A stretch of 64,000 bases of DNA, taken from positions 304,786 through 368,785 of the forward strand of contig NZ_JAJGNI010000002.1 of the NCBI RefSeq assembly GCF_020781975.1, given 5' to 3'. Both the position numbers and the translations under genes were made by a program. Below the pieces are notes generated by a model. That model worked only from the letters and a program-made list of their open reading frames with translations, ran no database searches and was not told the DNA's origin. This DNA comes from Microbacterium schleiferi. Its GTDB lineage: Bacteria > Actinomycetota > Actinomycetes > Actinomycetales > Microbacteriaceae. Position 1 is the first letter of the stretch, and the number at the start of each line of letters is the position of its first letter. Of the stretch, positions 1 through 8,970 are shown piece by piece.

Positions 1-235
1 CGTCGGCATCGGCACTCGAGACATCTGCCCCAGGACGCTGGACGACGAAGACGATGGCCTGCAACCCGCGCTGCCGCAGCGCCTCCCGCAGCGCGCGCGC
101 CTGCTCCCGCGAAACCCCCGGCGGGAGCCCGACGGTGTCGAATCCCGCGTCCGCGATCACCCCGAGCGCGGCATCCCGCTCGGGATGCTCCACGTCGGCG
201 ACCAGGGTGTTGATGTGGCAGCTCAGCACATTCAC
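1..235 (-). CDS. Partial protein, 5' end only; possibly a TIM-barrel isomerase/epimerase
   Basis: Only the first 78 codons lie inside the window; the gene runs off the left edge. I place the start at the GTG at 235 because GAGGAGG sits 8 bases upstream (244-250). The peptide begins VNVLSCHINTLVADVEHP and alternates hydrophobic strands (LGVIADAGFDTVGLPPG, LQAIVFVV) with a helix (REQARALREALRQRG). That looks like the first beta-alpha units of a TIM barrel, as in sugar-phosphate isomerase/epimerase families, but no diagnostic motif is visible. The function is therefore a guess from fold pattern. It faces the same way as the neighbouring FAD oxidoreductase but is 145 bases downstream of it. Confidence 0.5.
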   Translation of the reverse strand, partial: MNVLSCHINTLVADVEHPERDAALGVIADAGFDTVGLPPGVSREQARALREALRQRGLQAIVFVVQRPGADVSSADAD

Positions 236-380
236 GATCAGGGCCTCCTCGCCCGTCGCCGCTCCGGGTCGAGGGGGCGACCTTCCAGAGTTTACATACG
301 AACGGTCGCGGCATCCGCGGACTCATGCCGTCGATGCCAGCGGGTGCGCCGCGCTGCTCGCGGTCCCTCCTGCTACCCGA

Positions 381-1808
381 CTACGAATCGAATCCCACGC
401 CAAACAGTCCTGCGAGCTTCAGCAGAATCCCGTCTTTCCCGCCGTTACGGTCCGACTTTGCTACGGCTCTGCGCATCATTTGGATGAGGGGGTAGGCCAA
501 GGGCTCCGGCGGAATCGGGATCGGGAGCCGGCGCGACATCTTCAGCCTCGTGCGCTCGGTATCGCGGCACTCGAGCAGGTCGAGCATGACATCAGCTCCG
601 AACCGCGTTGCTCCGACGCCGAGCCCGGTGTATCCCGCGCTATAGGCGACGCGCCCGCCGCGAGCCGACCCGTGGAATGCGACGAGCTGGGTGGACATGT
701 CGATCGCGCCGCCCCACTTGTGCGAGAACCGGATGCCGGACAGTTGCGGAAACGTGCTGTAGAAGTGATCGGCGAGCCGCTCGAAGGTCTCGGGGCGTTG
801 GTCCTGCGCCGCCTTCACACGCCTGCCGCGGTGGTAGACCGCGTCATACCCGCCGAACAGAATCCTGTTGTCAGACGACTTTCGGTAGTAGTGGAACTCG
901 CGCGACGAGTCGGTGATTCCGTGACGCTCGGTCCAGCCGATGGCGGCGAGCTGGTCGGCGCTCAGCGGCTCCGTCATGAGCACATAGTCGTAGATCGGCA
1001 CCGTGAACAGGCGCAGTTCGGGCAGCAGCGACGCGAACACGTTCGTAGCAAGGGCCACCCGGCTCGCGCGGATCTCGCCGTGCGCCGTCTGCGCGACCAT
1101 GACATCGCCGTCGGTGCGCAGGCGGGTCACCCGCGTGTGCTCGTAGATCTCGACGCCAAGACGCTCGGCAGCCGCAGCGAGCCCCCACGCGAGCTTGGCG
1201 GGGTTCACATAGGCGACACCGTCGGTTCCGAACAGTCCCGCGCGGTAGAGCGGGGAGTTCCCCTTCTCGCGAAGGCTCTCGCCCTCGAGGAACGTCTCGC
1301 TCGGGGAGCGCTCCGCAGCCTCCCGGAGCCAGCTGATCTGGTGCGGCTCGGTGGCCACCGTCAGGACGCCGGTCTCCTCCCACTCTGCGTCGATCCCGTA
1401 CCGCTCGATCGCCGCACGGATGGCAACGAAGTTCTCGTCGGCGAGGCGATTCAGCACCGGCATCTCGTCGGCGAAATGCAGTTCCCCGTTCTCCCATCCG
1501 TGAGTGAGGCTCGCTTCGCAGAAGCCCCCGTTTCGGCCACTCGCGGCCCAGCCGACGCGGTTTCCCTCGACGAGGACGACGCGCCGCTTCGGGTCGCGCT
1601 CCTTGGCGATCAGTGCTGTCCAGAGCCCGGCGAACCCCCCGCCCACCACGAGCAGATCGGTGGACACCCGCCCCGAGACTGCACCGCGCGGGGCGGGACG
1701 ATCGGGGTTGTCGAGCCAAAACGGGGTGGTGGATGCCTCCGCCAACGCGCCACGAATGGTGCCGAGGTCAGTGCGTATCTCGTGGCCGTAGGCCGTGGTC
1801 GCGCTCAT
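381..1808 (-). CDS. FAD-dependent amine/amino-acid oxidoreductase (DAO family)
   Basis: A 475-residue flavoprotein of the D-amino-acid oxidase fold, closest in layout to gamma-glutamylputrescine oxidoreductases (PuuB/OrdL type). It probably oxidises a primary or secondary amine to an aldehyde or imine, with release of ammonia and peroxide. A Rossmann FAD-binding loop, GGGFAGLW, is at about residue 56. It is followed by the acidic strand end VVLVEGNRVGWAASGRNGGF, and the second FAD contact GYTGLGVGATR is near the C-terminus. I chose the ATG at 1808 because AAAGAGGA lies 6 bases upstream. It is the last gene of a minus-strand set with a cupin and a class III aminotransferase, which suggests polyamine or omega-amino acid breakdown. 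The substrate is not visible in the sequence. Confidence 0.85.
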   Translation of the reverse strand: MSATTAYGHEIRTDLGTIRGALAEASTTPFWLDNPDRPAPRGAVSGRVSTDLLVVGGGFAGLWTALIAKERDPKRRVVLVEGNRVGWAASGRNGGFCEASLTHGWENGELHFADEMPVLNRLADENFVAIRAAIERYGIDAEWEETGVLTVATEPHQISWLREAAERSPSETFLEGESLREKGNSPLYRAGLFGTDGVAYVNPAKLAWGLAAAAERLGVEIYEHTRVTRLRTDGDVMVAQTAHGEIRASRVALATNVFASLLPELRLFTVPIYDYVLMTEPLSADQLAAIGWTERHGITDSSREFHYYRKSSDNRILFGGYDAVYHRGRRVKAAQDQRPETFERLADHFYSTFPQLSGIRFSHKWGGAIDMSTQLVAFHGSARGGRVAYSAGYTGLGVGATRFGADVMLDLLECRDTERTRLKMSRRLPIPIPPEPLAYPLIQMMRRAVAKSDRNGGKDGILLKLAGLFGVGFDS

Positions 1809-1860
1809 GGGCATCCTCTTTCGATGGTGGTCGGGGACCCACCCGCAGTCGGGAGGCGGA

Positions 1861-2238
1861 TCATGGTTCCGGTTCGGGATCTGGCACGACGTAGATCTTT
1901 CGCAGCGCCGTGGGCACATGCCACCTCGTCAGCATCCCTGACTCGAGTCGACACAGAGAACCAGCGCGCAGCTCGATCGTTCGCGCGACCCGTCCGTCCT
2001 CCCCGATGAGTTCCACGGTCGCCTCACCCGAAAGGACGACGAATACCTCGTCAGCCTCGATGTCGCGCATCGAACCGGCAGTCATCTCCCAGATTCCGAC
2101 CGTCGCGCCGCCGACCACGGCAACATCGATGAAGCCCGTGCTGGGCTCTCCCTCGAGTCGAAGGTCGTCGGGAACCGAAGTCCCCACAACGCCCAGATCC
2201 GCCACATCGAGCGGCTGGAAGGGTTCGAGGGTGGTCAT
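1861..2238 (-). CDS. Cupin domain protein
   Basis: A small 125-residue single-domain cupin. It shows the typical beta-barrel pattern with GIWEMTAGSMRDIEADEVFVVLSGEATVE around residues 45-75 and a second motif RAGSLCRLESGMLTRWHV. The first motif has few histidines, so it may not bind metal like classical cupins. Such small cupins often accompany FAD amine oxidases and aminotransferases in amine catabolic operons, where their role is not known. The start is the ATG at 2238, only 10 bases after the aminotransferase stop, so translation is probably coupled. The gap to the FAD oxidoreductase is 52 bases. Confidence 0.75.
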   Translation of the reverse strand: MTTLEPFQPLDVADLGVVGTSVPDDLRLEGEPSTGFIDVAVVGGATVGIWEMTAGSMRDIEADEVFVVLSGEATVELIGEDGRVARTIELRAGSLCRLESGMLTRWHVPTALRKIYVVPDPEPEP

Positions 2239-2248
2239 CGCGGCATCC

Positions 2249-3562
2249 TCAGCCGAGGCGACCCAGCGCCGCATCGATGATCGTGAGCCCTCGGTCAAGT
2301 TCCGATTCGGTGACGACAGCCGGTGGCACGACGTGGAGGCGGTTCTCGGCGAAGAACCCGAGGAGCCCTTGGTCGAGGAGATCTTTCTTGAGCGCTGCCA
2401 TGCGCTCGGCTGCAAGGGGTTCGCGCGTCTCGCGGTCGGCAACGAGTTCAACGGCCCAGAAGACACCGCGCCCTCGGACCTCGCCCACCACAGCATGGCG
2501 CTCGGCGATCTCGCGCAGGCGCGGACCCAAGATGTCGGTACCCATGCGCGCCGCGTGTTCGACGATCTTCTCGTCGGCCATCGCCTCGATCGTCGCGACG
2601 GCTGAGGCAGCGGCAAGCGGATGACCGGAATAGGTGAGGCCGCCGGGGAAGACCCGGTCATCGAAGGTGCGCGCGATCTCATCCGAGATGACCACTCCCC
2701 CCAGCGGCACGTAGCCGGAGTTCACACCCTTTGCGAACGTGATGAGGTCGGGCGTCACGTCGAAGGCGTCGAAGGCGAACCACTCCCCGGCGCGCGCGAA
2801 GCCTGCCATCACCTCATCGAGGATGAAGACGATGCCGTACCGGTCGGCGATCTCTCGGACTCCGGCGAGGTATCCGGGGGGCGGAACCAGCACGCCGGCG
2901 GTTCCGGGGATCGTCTCAAGCAGAATCGCGGCAACGGAGTCGGGGCCCTCTGCCTGGATGGTTCGTTCGAGGTGCCGCAGCGCTCGCTCGCTCTCCTGTT
3001 CGGGAGTGGTCGCCCAGAACTCTGTGCGGTAGAGGTAGGGGCCGAACACGTGCACGTGTCCACGCGAGAATTCGTTGGGGATACGACGCCAGTCGCCGGT
3101 AGCCACGATCGCCGCACCCGTGTTGCCGTGGTACGAGCGGTAGGTCGAGATGACCTTGTCGCGTCCCGTGAAAAGCCGCGCCATGCGGATCGCGTTCTCG
3201 TTGGCATCAGCCCCACCATTGGTGAAGAAGACCTTGGTGAAGCCCTCCGGCGCGCGCTCCAGGATCAACTCGGCGGCGCGCGCACGAGTGGCGTTCGCGT
3301 GAGCGGGTGCGACTGTCGTGAGCTGCGCCGCCTGCTTCTGGATGGCTTCGACGACCCGCGGATGCTGGTGCCCGATGTTCACGTTGACGAGCTGGCTCGA
3401 GAAGTCGAGGTAGCGGCGACCGTCGACGTCCCAGACCTCGCTCCCGCTGCCACCGGCAAGGGGCAGAGGAGCAAGGGAGCGCTGGGCGGACCAGGAGTGG
3501 AAGACGCTCGATCGGTCGCGTTCGCTGATGCTCGCGTTCGTGTCGTCAGGTGTGAGAGCCAT
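2249..3562 (-). CDS. Class III aminotransferase (omega-amino acid/aspartate aminotransferase family)
   Basis: A 437-residue PLP-dependent class III transaminase. Features seen are VFFTNGGADANENAIRMAR (cofactor phosphate region), YRSYHGNTGAA, FILDEVMAGFARAGEW with the PLP-contacting Asp, and FAKGVNSGYVPLGGVVIS with the Schiff-base Lys. The family moves an amino group from an omega-amino acid or amine to pyruvate or 2-oxoglutarate. I place the start at the ATG at 3562 (MALTPDDTN), weakly preceded by AGGGG, and not at the open frame's first codon 11 residues upstream. It is the first gene of the minus-strand set. It is divergent from a PucR-type activator, a common arrangement in which the regulator controls the catabolic operon. 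Confidence 0.88.
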   Translation of the reverse strand: MALTPDDTNASISERDRSSVFHSWSAQRSLAPLPLAGGSGSEVWDVDGRRYLDFSSQLVNVNIGHQHPRVVEAIQKQAAQLTTVAPAHANATRARAAELILERAPEGFTKVFFTNGGADANENAIRMARLFTGRDKVISTYRSYHGNTGAAIVATGDWRRIPNEFSRGHVHVFGPYLYRTEFWATTPEQESERALRHLERTIQAEGPDSVAAILLETIPGTAGVLVPPPGYLAGVREIADRYGIVFILDEVMAGFARAGEWFAFDAFDVTPDLITFAKGVNSGYVPLGGVVISDEIARTFDDRVFPGGLTYSGHPLAAASAVATIEAMADEKIVEHAARMGTDILGPRLREIAERHAVVGEVRGRGVFWAVELVADRETREPLAAERMAALKKDLLDQGLLGFFAENRLHVVPPAVVTESELDRGLTIIDAALGRLG

Positions 3563-3595
3563 GCCCCTAGTGTGCTCCGCCGAACCGGCTCGCAT

Positions 3596-3614
3596 AGTTC
3601 ACAATTGTCGTACC
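3596..3614. promoter_or_regulatory. Short divergent control region with an 8-bp palindrome
   Basis: Only about 40 bases separate the aminotransferase start from the start of the PucR-type gene. They contain the perfect palindrome ACAATTGT at 3601-3608, unusually AT-rich for this region. A regulator binding here could act on both promoters. This is position-based inference and no clear -35/-10 pair is seen. Confidence 0.25.
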
Positions 3615-5161
3615 GCGAACTCTTCGATCGACAGATTGGCACGACGATTCCGACGACCCTGCGCTCCCTTCTGGCCGTTCGGGCGTTCAGCCTGCGTGCC
3701 GTGGGCGAGCTCGATGCCGATCACCTCGACCGAACCATCTCGTGGGTTCACAACTCCGACCTGCCCGATCCCACGCCGTGGCTCGAAGCCGGTCAGCTGC
3801 TGTTGACCGACGGCGGGCAGTTCGCCGGACAGACTCCCACCTCTCCCGAGGCCTACTGCCTCCGACTCCGCCAGCGCGGGGTGGCTGGATTGGGGTTCGC
3901 GACGGACGTCATTCACCCGGAGGTTCCCACCGAGCTCATCGATGCGTGCCGCCGCCTCGAGATCCCCCTGATCGAGGTGCCCGGCACGACGCCGTTCATC
4001 GGCATCATCCGGCACGTCGCGGATGCCGAAGCCGCCGATCGCAGCGCACGGCTGTCGTGGACGCTGGAGTCGCAGCGAGCACTGGCCCGGGCAGCCGTGC
4101 GCCAAGACGGCCTGCGTGCGATTTTGCGAACCCTCTCCTCCCGGCTTGGCACCTGGGTGGCACTTTTCGATGCTGCAGGACGACCCCTCAGCCTTCCGGG
4201 AATCGCTGAGGTCCCGGCATCCGTCGAGCCCGCAGTCGTCGAGCGGGCCCGGATGCTGCTGCGCAAGTCGACACCGGCAAGCATCCGCGTCGCCGAGCCC
4301 CATGCTGCGACGCTGCAGACGATAGGTCAGAGCGGGCGACTCGGGGGCGTCCTCGCCGTGGGAGCCGACACCCCGCTGGACTCCGCCCACAGTGATCTGG
4401 TCGAGTCGGTCATCGCCCTGGCGAGCATCTCGCTGGAGCAACAGCGAGCAGTCTCGGACGCGCGCCTGCGAGTGCGGACCGGGGTCATCGAGCTGTTGCT
4501 GGCTGGCCGCGCAGAAGAAGCTTCCCGGTCAGCGACGGCGCTGTGGGGACGGATGCCGACGCCGCCGCTGCTGGCGGGTCAGGTCGTCGGGTTCACCGGC
4601 AGTCAGTCGCTTCTCGACGAGCTTGAACTATCCGCAACGGCGGAACCAGGCATCCTCTTCTTCGCCGAACGCGAGGAGGATCTGCTGATCCTGGTCGCTC
4701 GCGAGGGACTCGCGGGGGTCGCTGAGCTGCTGCAGAAGCATGACGCGGCCGCGGGCTTCGCCGAGCTCCATCGATGGGAAGATCTCAGCCGCGCGCTGGC
4801 CGAGGCAGCCCACGCCGCCGGGCAGTCGAGCGAGCCCGGGGTCATCGAGTTCTCCGCCATCGCCGACCGCGGCGTGATCGGAATGCTGCGAAACAACGGC
4901 GGTCCACTCGTCGCCCGCCGCATGCTCGCGCCGCTGGATCAGCTGGCTCCCGCGCACCGTGAACGTCTGCTTGCCGCGGCGACTGCCTGGTTCGCCGCCA
5001 ATACCGCGTGGGACCCGGCTGCCCGCACCCTCGACATCCATCGACACACCCTGCGCGCCCGCATCGATGAGCTGGGAGAACTCCTCGGCCTGGATCTGTC
5101 GACCTTCGACGGTCGCGCTCAGCTGTGGGCAGCGATGGAACTGTCCTCCGCCGGAGACTGA
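3605..5161 (+). CDS. PucR-family transcriptional regulator
   Basis: About 518 residues. An N-terminal PucR domain (TTLRSLLAVRAFSLRAVG, then LLLTDGGQF and GVAGLGFATDVIHPEVP) is followed by a middle linker region. The C-terminal helix-turn-helix of the PucR/CdaR group includes LDIHRHTLRARIDELGELLGLDL. Family members activate purine, amine or amino-acid catabolism genes in response to a metabolite. The start is uncertain: TTG at 3605 gives a normal N-terminus, while GTG at 3572 would overlap the start of the divergent aminotransferase. No good ribosome site is seen for either. It lies between the amine-catabolism operon and the convergent dehydrogenase, so it probably regulates one or both. Confidence 0.85.
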   Translation: MSYRELFDRQIGTTIPTTLRSLLAVRAFSLRAVGELDADHLDRTISWVHNSDLPDPTPWLEAGQLLLTDGGQFAGQTPTSPEAYCLRLRQRGVAGLGFATDVIHPEVPTELIDACRRLEIPLIEVPGTTPFIGIIRHVADAEAADRSARLSWTLESQRALARAAVRQDGLRAILRTLSSRLGTWVALFDAAGRPLSLPGIAEVPASVEPAVVERARMLLRKSTPASIRVAEPHAATLQTIGQSGRLGGVLAVGADTPLDSAHSDLVESVIALASISLEQQRAVSDARLRVRTGVIELLLAGRAEEASRSATALWGRMPTPPLLAGQVVGFTGSQSLLDELELSATAEPGILFFAEREEDLLILVAREGLAGVAELLQKHDAAAGFAELHRWEDLSRALAEAAHAAGQSSEPGVIEFSAIADRGVIGMLRNNGGPLVARRMLAPLDQLAPAHRERLLAAATAWFAANTAWDPAARTLDIHRHTLRARIDELGELLGLDLSTFDGRAQLWAAMELSSAGD

Positions 5162-5175
5162 GACGCGACGCGTCC

Positions 5176-6696
5176 TCAGGTGTTCTGCGGGAAGCCGAGG
5201 TTGATTCCGCCGTGCGTTGCCGGGTCGAGCCAGCGCGCGGTCACCGCCTTCTCGCGGGTGAAGAAGTCGAACCCGTGAACGCCGTAGGCCTTGGCGTCGC
5301 CGAACAGTGACTTCTTCCATCCGCCGAAAGAGTGGTACGCGACGGGAACCGGGATCGGCACGTTGATACCGATCATGCCGACCTGCACCTCGTTCTGGAA
5401 TCGTCGGGCTGCACCCCCGTCGTTCGTGAAAATGGCAGTTCCGTTGCCGAACTCGCCCGAGTTGATCAGCGCGACTCCCTCTTCGAAGCTCCCGACCCGC
5501 ACGACCGAGAGGACGGGACCAAAGATCTCTTCGGTGTAAGCACGGCTGGTGGTCGGAAGGCCATCGATGAGCGTCGGCCCGAAGAAGAATCCGTCCTCGT
5601 GCCCCTCGACGACGAGCGAGCGACCGTCGACGACGATCGTCGCGCCATCAGCCTCGGCGATATCGACGTATCCGGCCACCTTCTGGCGGTGCTGGTCGGT
5701 GATGAGCGGCCCCATGTCGGGTTCGGCATCGCCGGTCTGCGCTCCGTTGCCGACGGTGAGCCGCGCGATGCGGTCCGTGATCTTTGCGATCAGCTCATCG
5801 GCGACGGGCTCCACTGCGAGCACCACACTGATCGCCATACACCGCTCACCCGCCGCCCCGTAGCCGGCATTGACTGCCTGGTCGGCGACGAGGTCAAGGT
5901 CGGCATCCGGCAGCACGAGCATGTGGTTCTTGGCCCCACCGAGCGCCTGAACCCGCTTCCCGTTGCGGGCAGCGGTCTCGTAGATATACTGCGCGATCGG
6001 GGTGGAACCGACGAAGCTGATGGACTCGACGGTGGGCGAGTTCAGCAGCCCATCCACAGCCAGCTTGTCGCCCTGCAGGACGGTGAAGGCGCCGTCGGGA
6101 AGGCCCGCTTCCTTCCACAACCCCGCGAGCCAGAGCGCGGCCGACGGGTCCTTTTCGCTGGGCTTGAGAACGACGGCGTTGCCAGCTGCGATGGCGATGG
6201 GGGCGAACCACAGCGGCACCATCGCGGGGAAGTTGAAGGGGCTGATGACACCCACGACGCCGAGCGGCTGCTTGAGAGAGTAGACATCGATCCCGCTCGA
6301 GGCGTTCTCGGAGTATGCGCCCTTGATCAGGTGCGGGAAACCGGTGGCAAGTTCCACCACTTCCTGGCCGCGCAGGATCTCACCCATTGCGTCGGAGAGC
6401 ACCTTGCCGTGCTCGGCGGTGATGATCGCCGCCAGCTCCGGCTTTCGCGCGTTGAGCAACTCGCGGAAGGCGAAGAGCACGCCCTGGCGCTTGGCGATCG
6501 ACCACGACGACCACTCCTCGAACCCGCGTCGCGCCGAGGCAATGGCAGCATCGGTTTCCGCCTGGTCGGCCAGCGCGACGGTGGCCGCGACCACACCGGT
6601 AGCGGGGTTGAAGACCGGTGCCGTGCGCCCCGATGGCGACGCCGTCGGTGCGCCGTCGATCCAGTGAGGGATGGTCGGGATGTCGAGTTCAGCCAT
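5176..6696 (-). CDS. mmsA: CoA-acylating methylmalonate-semialdehyde dehydrogenase
   Basis: A 506-residue aldehyde dehydrogenase, full length for the family. The catalytic cysteine is in GERCMAIS (Cys286). The segment ALGGAKNHM (about 252-260) carries Asn where ordinary aldehyde dehydrogenases have the general-base Glu. That is the signature of the CoA-dependent MmsA/IolA branch, which converts malonate or methylmalonate semialdehyde to acetyl- or propionyl-CoA. The NAD-binding SFVGSTPIA and ISPFNFPAMVPLW segments are present. Beside an omega-aminotransferase, it fits beta-alanine or beta-aminoisobutyrate breakdown, where the aminotransferase makes the semialdehyde. It converges on the PucR gene with only 14 bases between stops. 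Confidence 0.9.
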   Translation of the reverse strand: MAELDIPTIPHWIDGAPTASPSGRTAPVFNPATGVVAATVALADQAETDAAIASARRGFEEWSSWSIAKRQGVLFAFRELLNARKPELAAIITAEHGKVLSDAMGEILRGQEVVELATGFPHLIKGAYSENASSGIDVYSLKQPLGVVGVISPFNFPAMVPLWFAPIAIAAGNAVVLKPSEKDPSAALWLAGLWKEAGLPDGAFTVLQGDKLAVDGLLNSPTVESISFVGSTPIAQYIYETAARNGKRVQALGGAKNHMLVLPDADLDLVADQAVNAGYGAAGERCMAISVVLAVEPVADELIAKITDRIARLTVGNGAQTGDAEPDMGPLITDQHRQKVAGYVDIAEADGATIVVDGRSLVVEGHEDGFFFGPTLIDGLPTTSRAYTEEIFGPVLSVVRVGSFEEGVALINSGEFGNGTAIFTNDGGAARRFQNEVQVGMIGINVPIPVPVAYHSFGGWKKSLFGDAKAYGVHGFDFFTREKAVTARWLDPATHGGINLGFPQNT

Positions 6697-6803
6697 GTCG
6701 TCAGGTTAGGTCACCTGCCACGCTCGATCGATCGACAATCTGTCACGCGAGTTCGACGCGGATGCCACACCGGCACGGCATGTTCCCCGTCCATGACTAT
6801 GCA

Positions 6804-7541
6804 TCAGATGAGCAGGTATACGGCTCCGATGATCGTGAGGGCGATCACCAGGTACTCGAACACGCGTTGGCTGATGGCGGATGCGATCTGGCGGCCCACG
6901 AGCGCACCGAGGACGACCGCGGGCACGAGGATCAGATCGATCAGCAGGCCTTGCGGTGTGATGAGCCCGAGGCCGATCGAGAACGGAACCTTCGCGACAT
7001 TCACGGCCGCAAAAAACCACGCCGCAGTGCCGAGAAACACGTGAACCGGAAGCCGAGCGGCGAGGAAGTACATCGACATCACGGGTCCAGCGGCGTTGGC
7101 GACCATCGTCGTGAATCCGCCCATCACCCCGTAGAAACCCGCCGCCACCGTGCCCGGAACCGCGTCGGCATCCGCGCGGGATCTACGCCGCCAGAGCGTG
7201 AACGCGATAACCACCAGCAGGATGATGCCGATCGTCCGCCGGACCCACTCGTCGGATGAGACCGCAAGAAACAGAGTGCCGACGAGGATGCCCGCGATCA
7301 CCGTCGGGATCAACCGCAGCAACGTGCGAACATCCGCGTGCCGCCGATACAGAAGCAGCGCCAGCGCGTCGCCGACGATCAACAGCAGGAGGATCGTTCC
7401 CGTCGACTGCTTGGCAGGAAGCGCGGCGGCGAACAGCACGACGGCGATCGTTCCCGCGCCCGGCAGTGCTGCTTTGGACAGCCCGATGACGAGCGCGCCC
7501 GCCGCGAGCACGACCCACGCGAGAGCACTTAGCTCGGGCAC
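6804..7541 (-). CDS. TauE/SafE-family membrane transporter
   Basis: A 245-residue integral membrane protein with about eight hydrophobic segments from residue 8 to the C-terminus, including ALAWVVLAAGALVIGLSKAA and TIGIILLVVIAFTLWRR. The N-terminal GLSKAALPGAG and the mid-protein GVMGGFTTMVANAAGPVMSMYFL are the paired conserved loops of the TauE/SafE (formerly DUF81) family. Members export sulfite, sulfonates or organic anions across the cytoplasmic membrane. It starts with GTG at 7541; the Shine-Dalgarno sequence is weak (GAAGAC). It lies 107 bases downstream of the mmsA start in the same direction. The substrate is unknown. Confidence 0.85.
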   Translation of the reverse strand: MPELSALAWVVLAAGALVIGLSKAALPGAGTIAVVLFAAALPAKQSTGTILLLLIVGDALALLLYRRHADVRTLLRLIPTVIAGILVGTLFLAVSSDEWVRRTIGIILLVVIAFTLWRRRSRADADAVPGTVAAGFYGVMGGFTTMVANAAGPVMSMYFLAARLPVHVFLGTAAWFFAAVNVAKVPFSIGLGLITPQGLLIDLILVPAVVLGALVGRQIASAISQRVFEYLVIALTIIGAVYLLI

Positions 7542-7658
7542 GGCACGTCTTCGACAGTCACCATCGGCACGCTACCGGAGGCTTGCCCTCTCCGCTTCGC
7601 ACCGGCTGTCGGAGCAAGGCTGCACACCACGTCTATCTCTCCCCACCCCATCACCCTC

Positions 7659-7687
7659 TTGCGTGCCATCGCCGATACCGGTACGGT
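7659..7687 (+). promoter_or_regulatory. Candidate sigma-70 promoter of the FAD monooxygenase gene
   Basis: TTGCGT at 7659-7664 and TACGGT at 7682-7687 are separated by 17 bases, about 80 bases upstream of the monooxygenase start. The spacing is ideal and the hexamers are moderate matches. A short AT-rich stretch (CTAAATACGAACCATAG) follows. Confidence 0.35.
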
Positions 7688-7768
7688 CTAAATACGAACC
7701 ATAGCTCGGATTCGAATATTCGCGCTGCGCACCGGTGCGCACCCGACGGCTGCTCAGAGAGGACTGCC

Positions 7769-8932
7769 ATGGCAGAGCCGATGAAGATCCTGATCGTCGG
7801 TGCCGGTATCGGCGGCTTGACAACCGCCTCGGCCCTGGCCCGAATCGGCGCGCAGGTCGAGGTCATCGACATCAAGCCCGACAACAGCGTCGCCGGCGTC
7901 GGCTTCGGGCTGCGCATCAACGGGCTGCGCGCGCTGCGCGAGGTCGGTCTGCTGGAGAAGTTTCTCGAGCTCGGGCATCCCGCCCCGGGGATCGACAACT
8001 ACGACTCCGAGGGCAACTTCCTCAGCAACATGAGCTACGGCACGCAGGACGAAGGTCTCCCGGGCTGCGTGACCATGGCGCGAGTGGCCTTCCTCGAGAT
8101 GGCGGCTCAGCACGCTACCGACAACGGCTGCACCATCCGGATGAGCACGACCGTGACCGATCTGGTGCAGGACGACAGCAAGGTCTCGGTCACCTTCAGT
8201 ACCGGAGACCACGGTGACTACGACCTGGTTCTCGGCTTCGATGGCATCAACTCGCAGATGCGCCACGATCACTTCGGCGAGAAGTACGCTCCCCGCCCGG
8301 TGGGTGGCGTGGCGTGGCGTGCGGCCCTTCCGAATCGGCGCACACTCATGCAGCCGATCATCTGCCAGGGCTATGGGGGCAAGATCATGCTCACACCGCT
8401 GTCGGCGGAGACCATGTACATGGTTCTCACCGTCGCCGAGGAGGGGCGTCCTCGCTACGACACGACCAAGATGGCCGGAATCATGCACGATCGAGCCGTC
8501 GCTCTGACGGGAGGCTCCGAGTTTCTGGCCGATGCTCTCGAGGACGTCCGTCACTCCGAGAACGTCGCGTACACACCGTATTCGACCGTGTGGGTGCCGT
8601 ACCCGTGGTTCCGAGGCCGCGTGATGATCATGGGCGACGCCGCGCACGCCATGACGCCGTACCTCGGATCCGGCGCAGCGATGAGCATCGAGGACGGGGT
8701 CGTGCTCGCCCAGGAGCTCGCGAAGGATCAGTCGCTCGTGGATGCGCAGCTGAACGTCATGAAGCGGCGCCTGCCGCGCGTGCGCGCTGTCCACGATCGC
8801 TCAATCGAGTCGATGCTCGAGGAGTTCGACTCGGTGACACCAGAGGCATACCGCGCCCGCATCGAGTACCTCCGCCACGACGAACCGATCGCAAACGAGT
8901 ACGCCAACCGCCTGTTGCGGATGCCGTACTGA
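7769..8932 (+). CDS. FAD-dependent aromatic hydroxylase/monooxygenase (UbiH/PHBH type)
   Basis: A 387-residue class A flavoprotein monooxygenase. The N-terminal dinucleotide-binding motif ILIVGAGIGGLTTASAL is at residues 7-23. The second FAD motif GDAAHAMTPYLGSGAAMSIED lies near residue 290, and VLGFDGINSQMR resembles the family's DG motif. These enzymes use NAD(P)H and oxygen to hydroxylate aromatic rings; the particular substrate cannot be told. The ATG at 7769 is preceded by AGAGAGG at 7756-7762. The glycosidase-like gene follows after 38 bases on the same strand and may be co-transcribed. Confidence 0.85.
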   Translation: MAEPMKILIVGAGIGGLTTASALARIGAQVEVIDIKPDNSVAGVGFGLRINGLRALREVGLLEKFLELGHPAPGIDNYDSEGNFLSNMSYGTQDEGLPGCVTMARVAFLEMAAQHATDNGCTIRMSTTVTDLVQDDSKVSVTFSTGDHGDYDLVLGFDGINSQMRHDHFGEKYAPRPVGGVAWRAALPNRRTLMQPIICQGYGGKIMLTPLSAETMYMVLTVAEEGRPRYDTTKMAGIMHDRAVALTGGSEFLADALEDVRHSENVAYTPYSTVWVPYPWFRGRVMIMGDAAHAMTPYLGSGAAMSIEDGVVLAQELAKDQSLVDAQLNVMKRRLPRVRAVHDRSIESMLEEFDSVTPEAYRARIEYLRHDEPIANEYANRLLRMPY

Positions 8933-8970
8933 GCGGCCCACCCCGCCCCTTCACCGTCGAGGAGATACTC

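Noticed and set aside
54..2009. A plus-strand open frame of 651 codons opposite the FAD oxidoreductase
   Set aside because: No recognisable domain, shadow composition, and the opposite strand has a complete flavoprotein with a ribosome site.
5332..7044. A plus-strand open frame of 570 codons opposite mmsA
   Set aside because: It mirrors a complete aldehyde dehydrogenase and has no motif of its own.
381..8932. A natural-product biosynthetic cluster
   Set aside because: The oxidase, aminotransferase and dehydrogenase match amine or omega-amino-acid catabolism. There is no synthase, NRPS, PKS or tailoring core.
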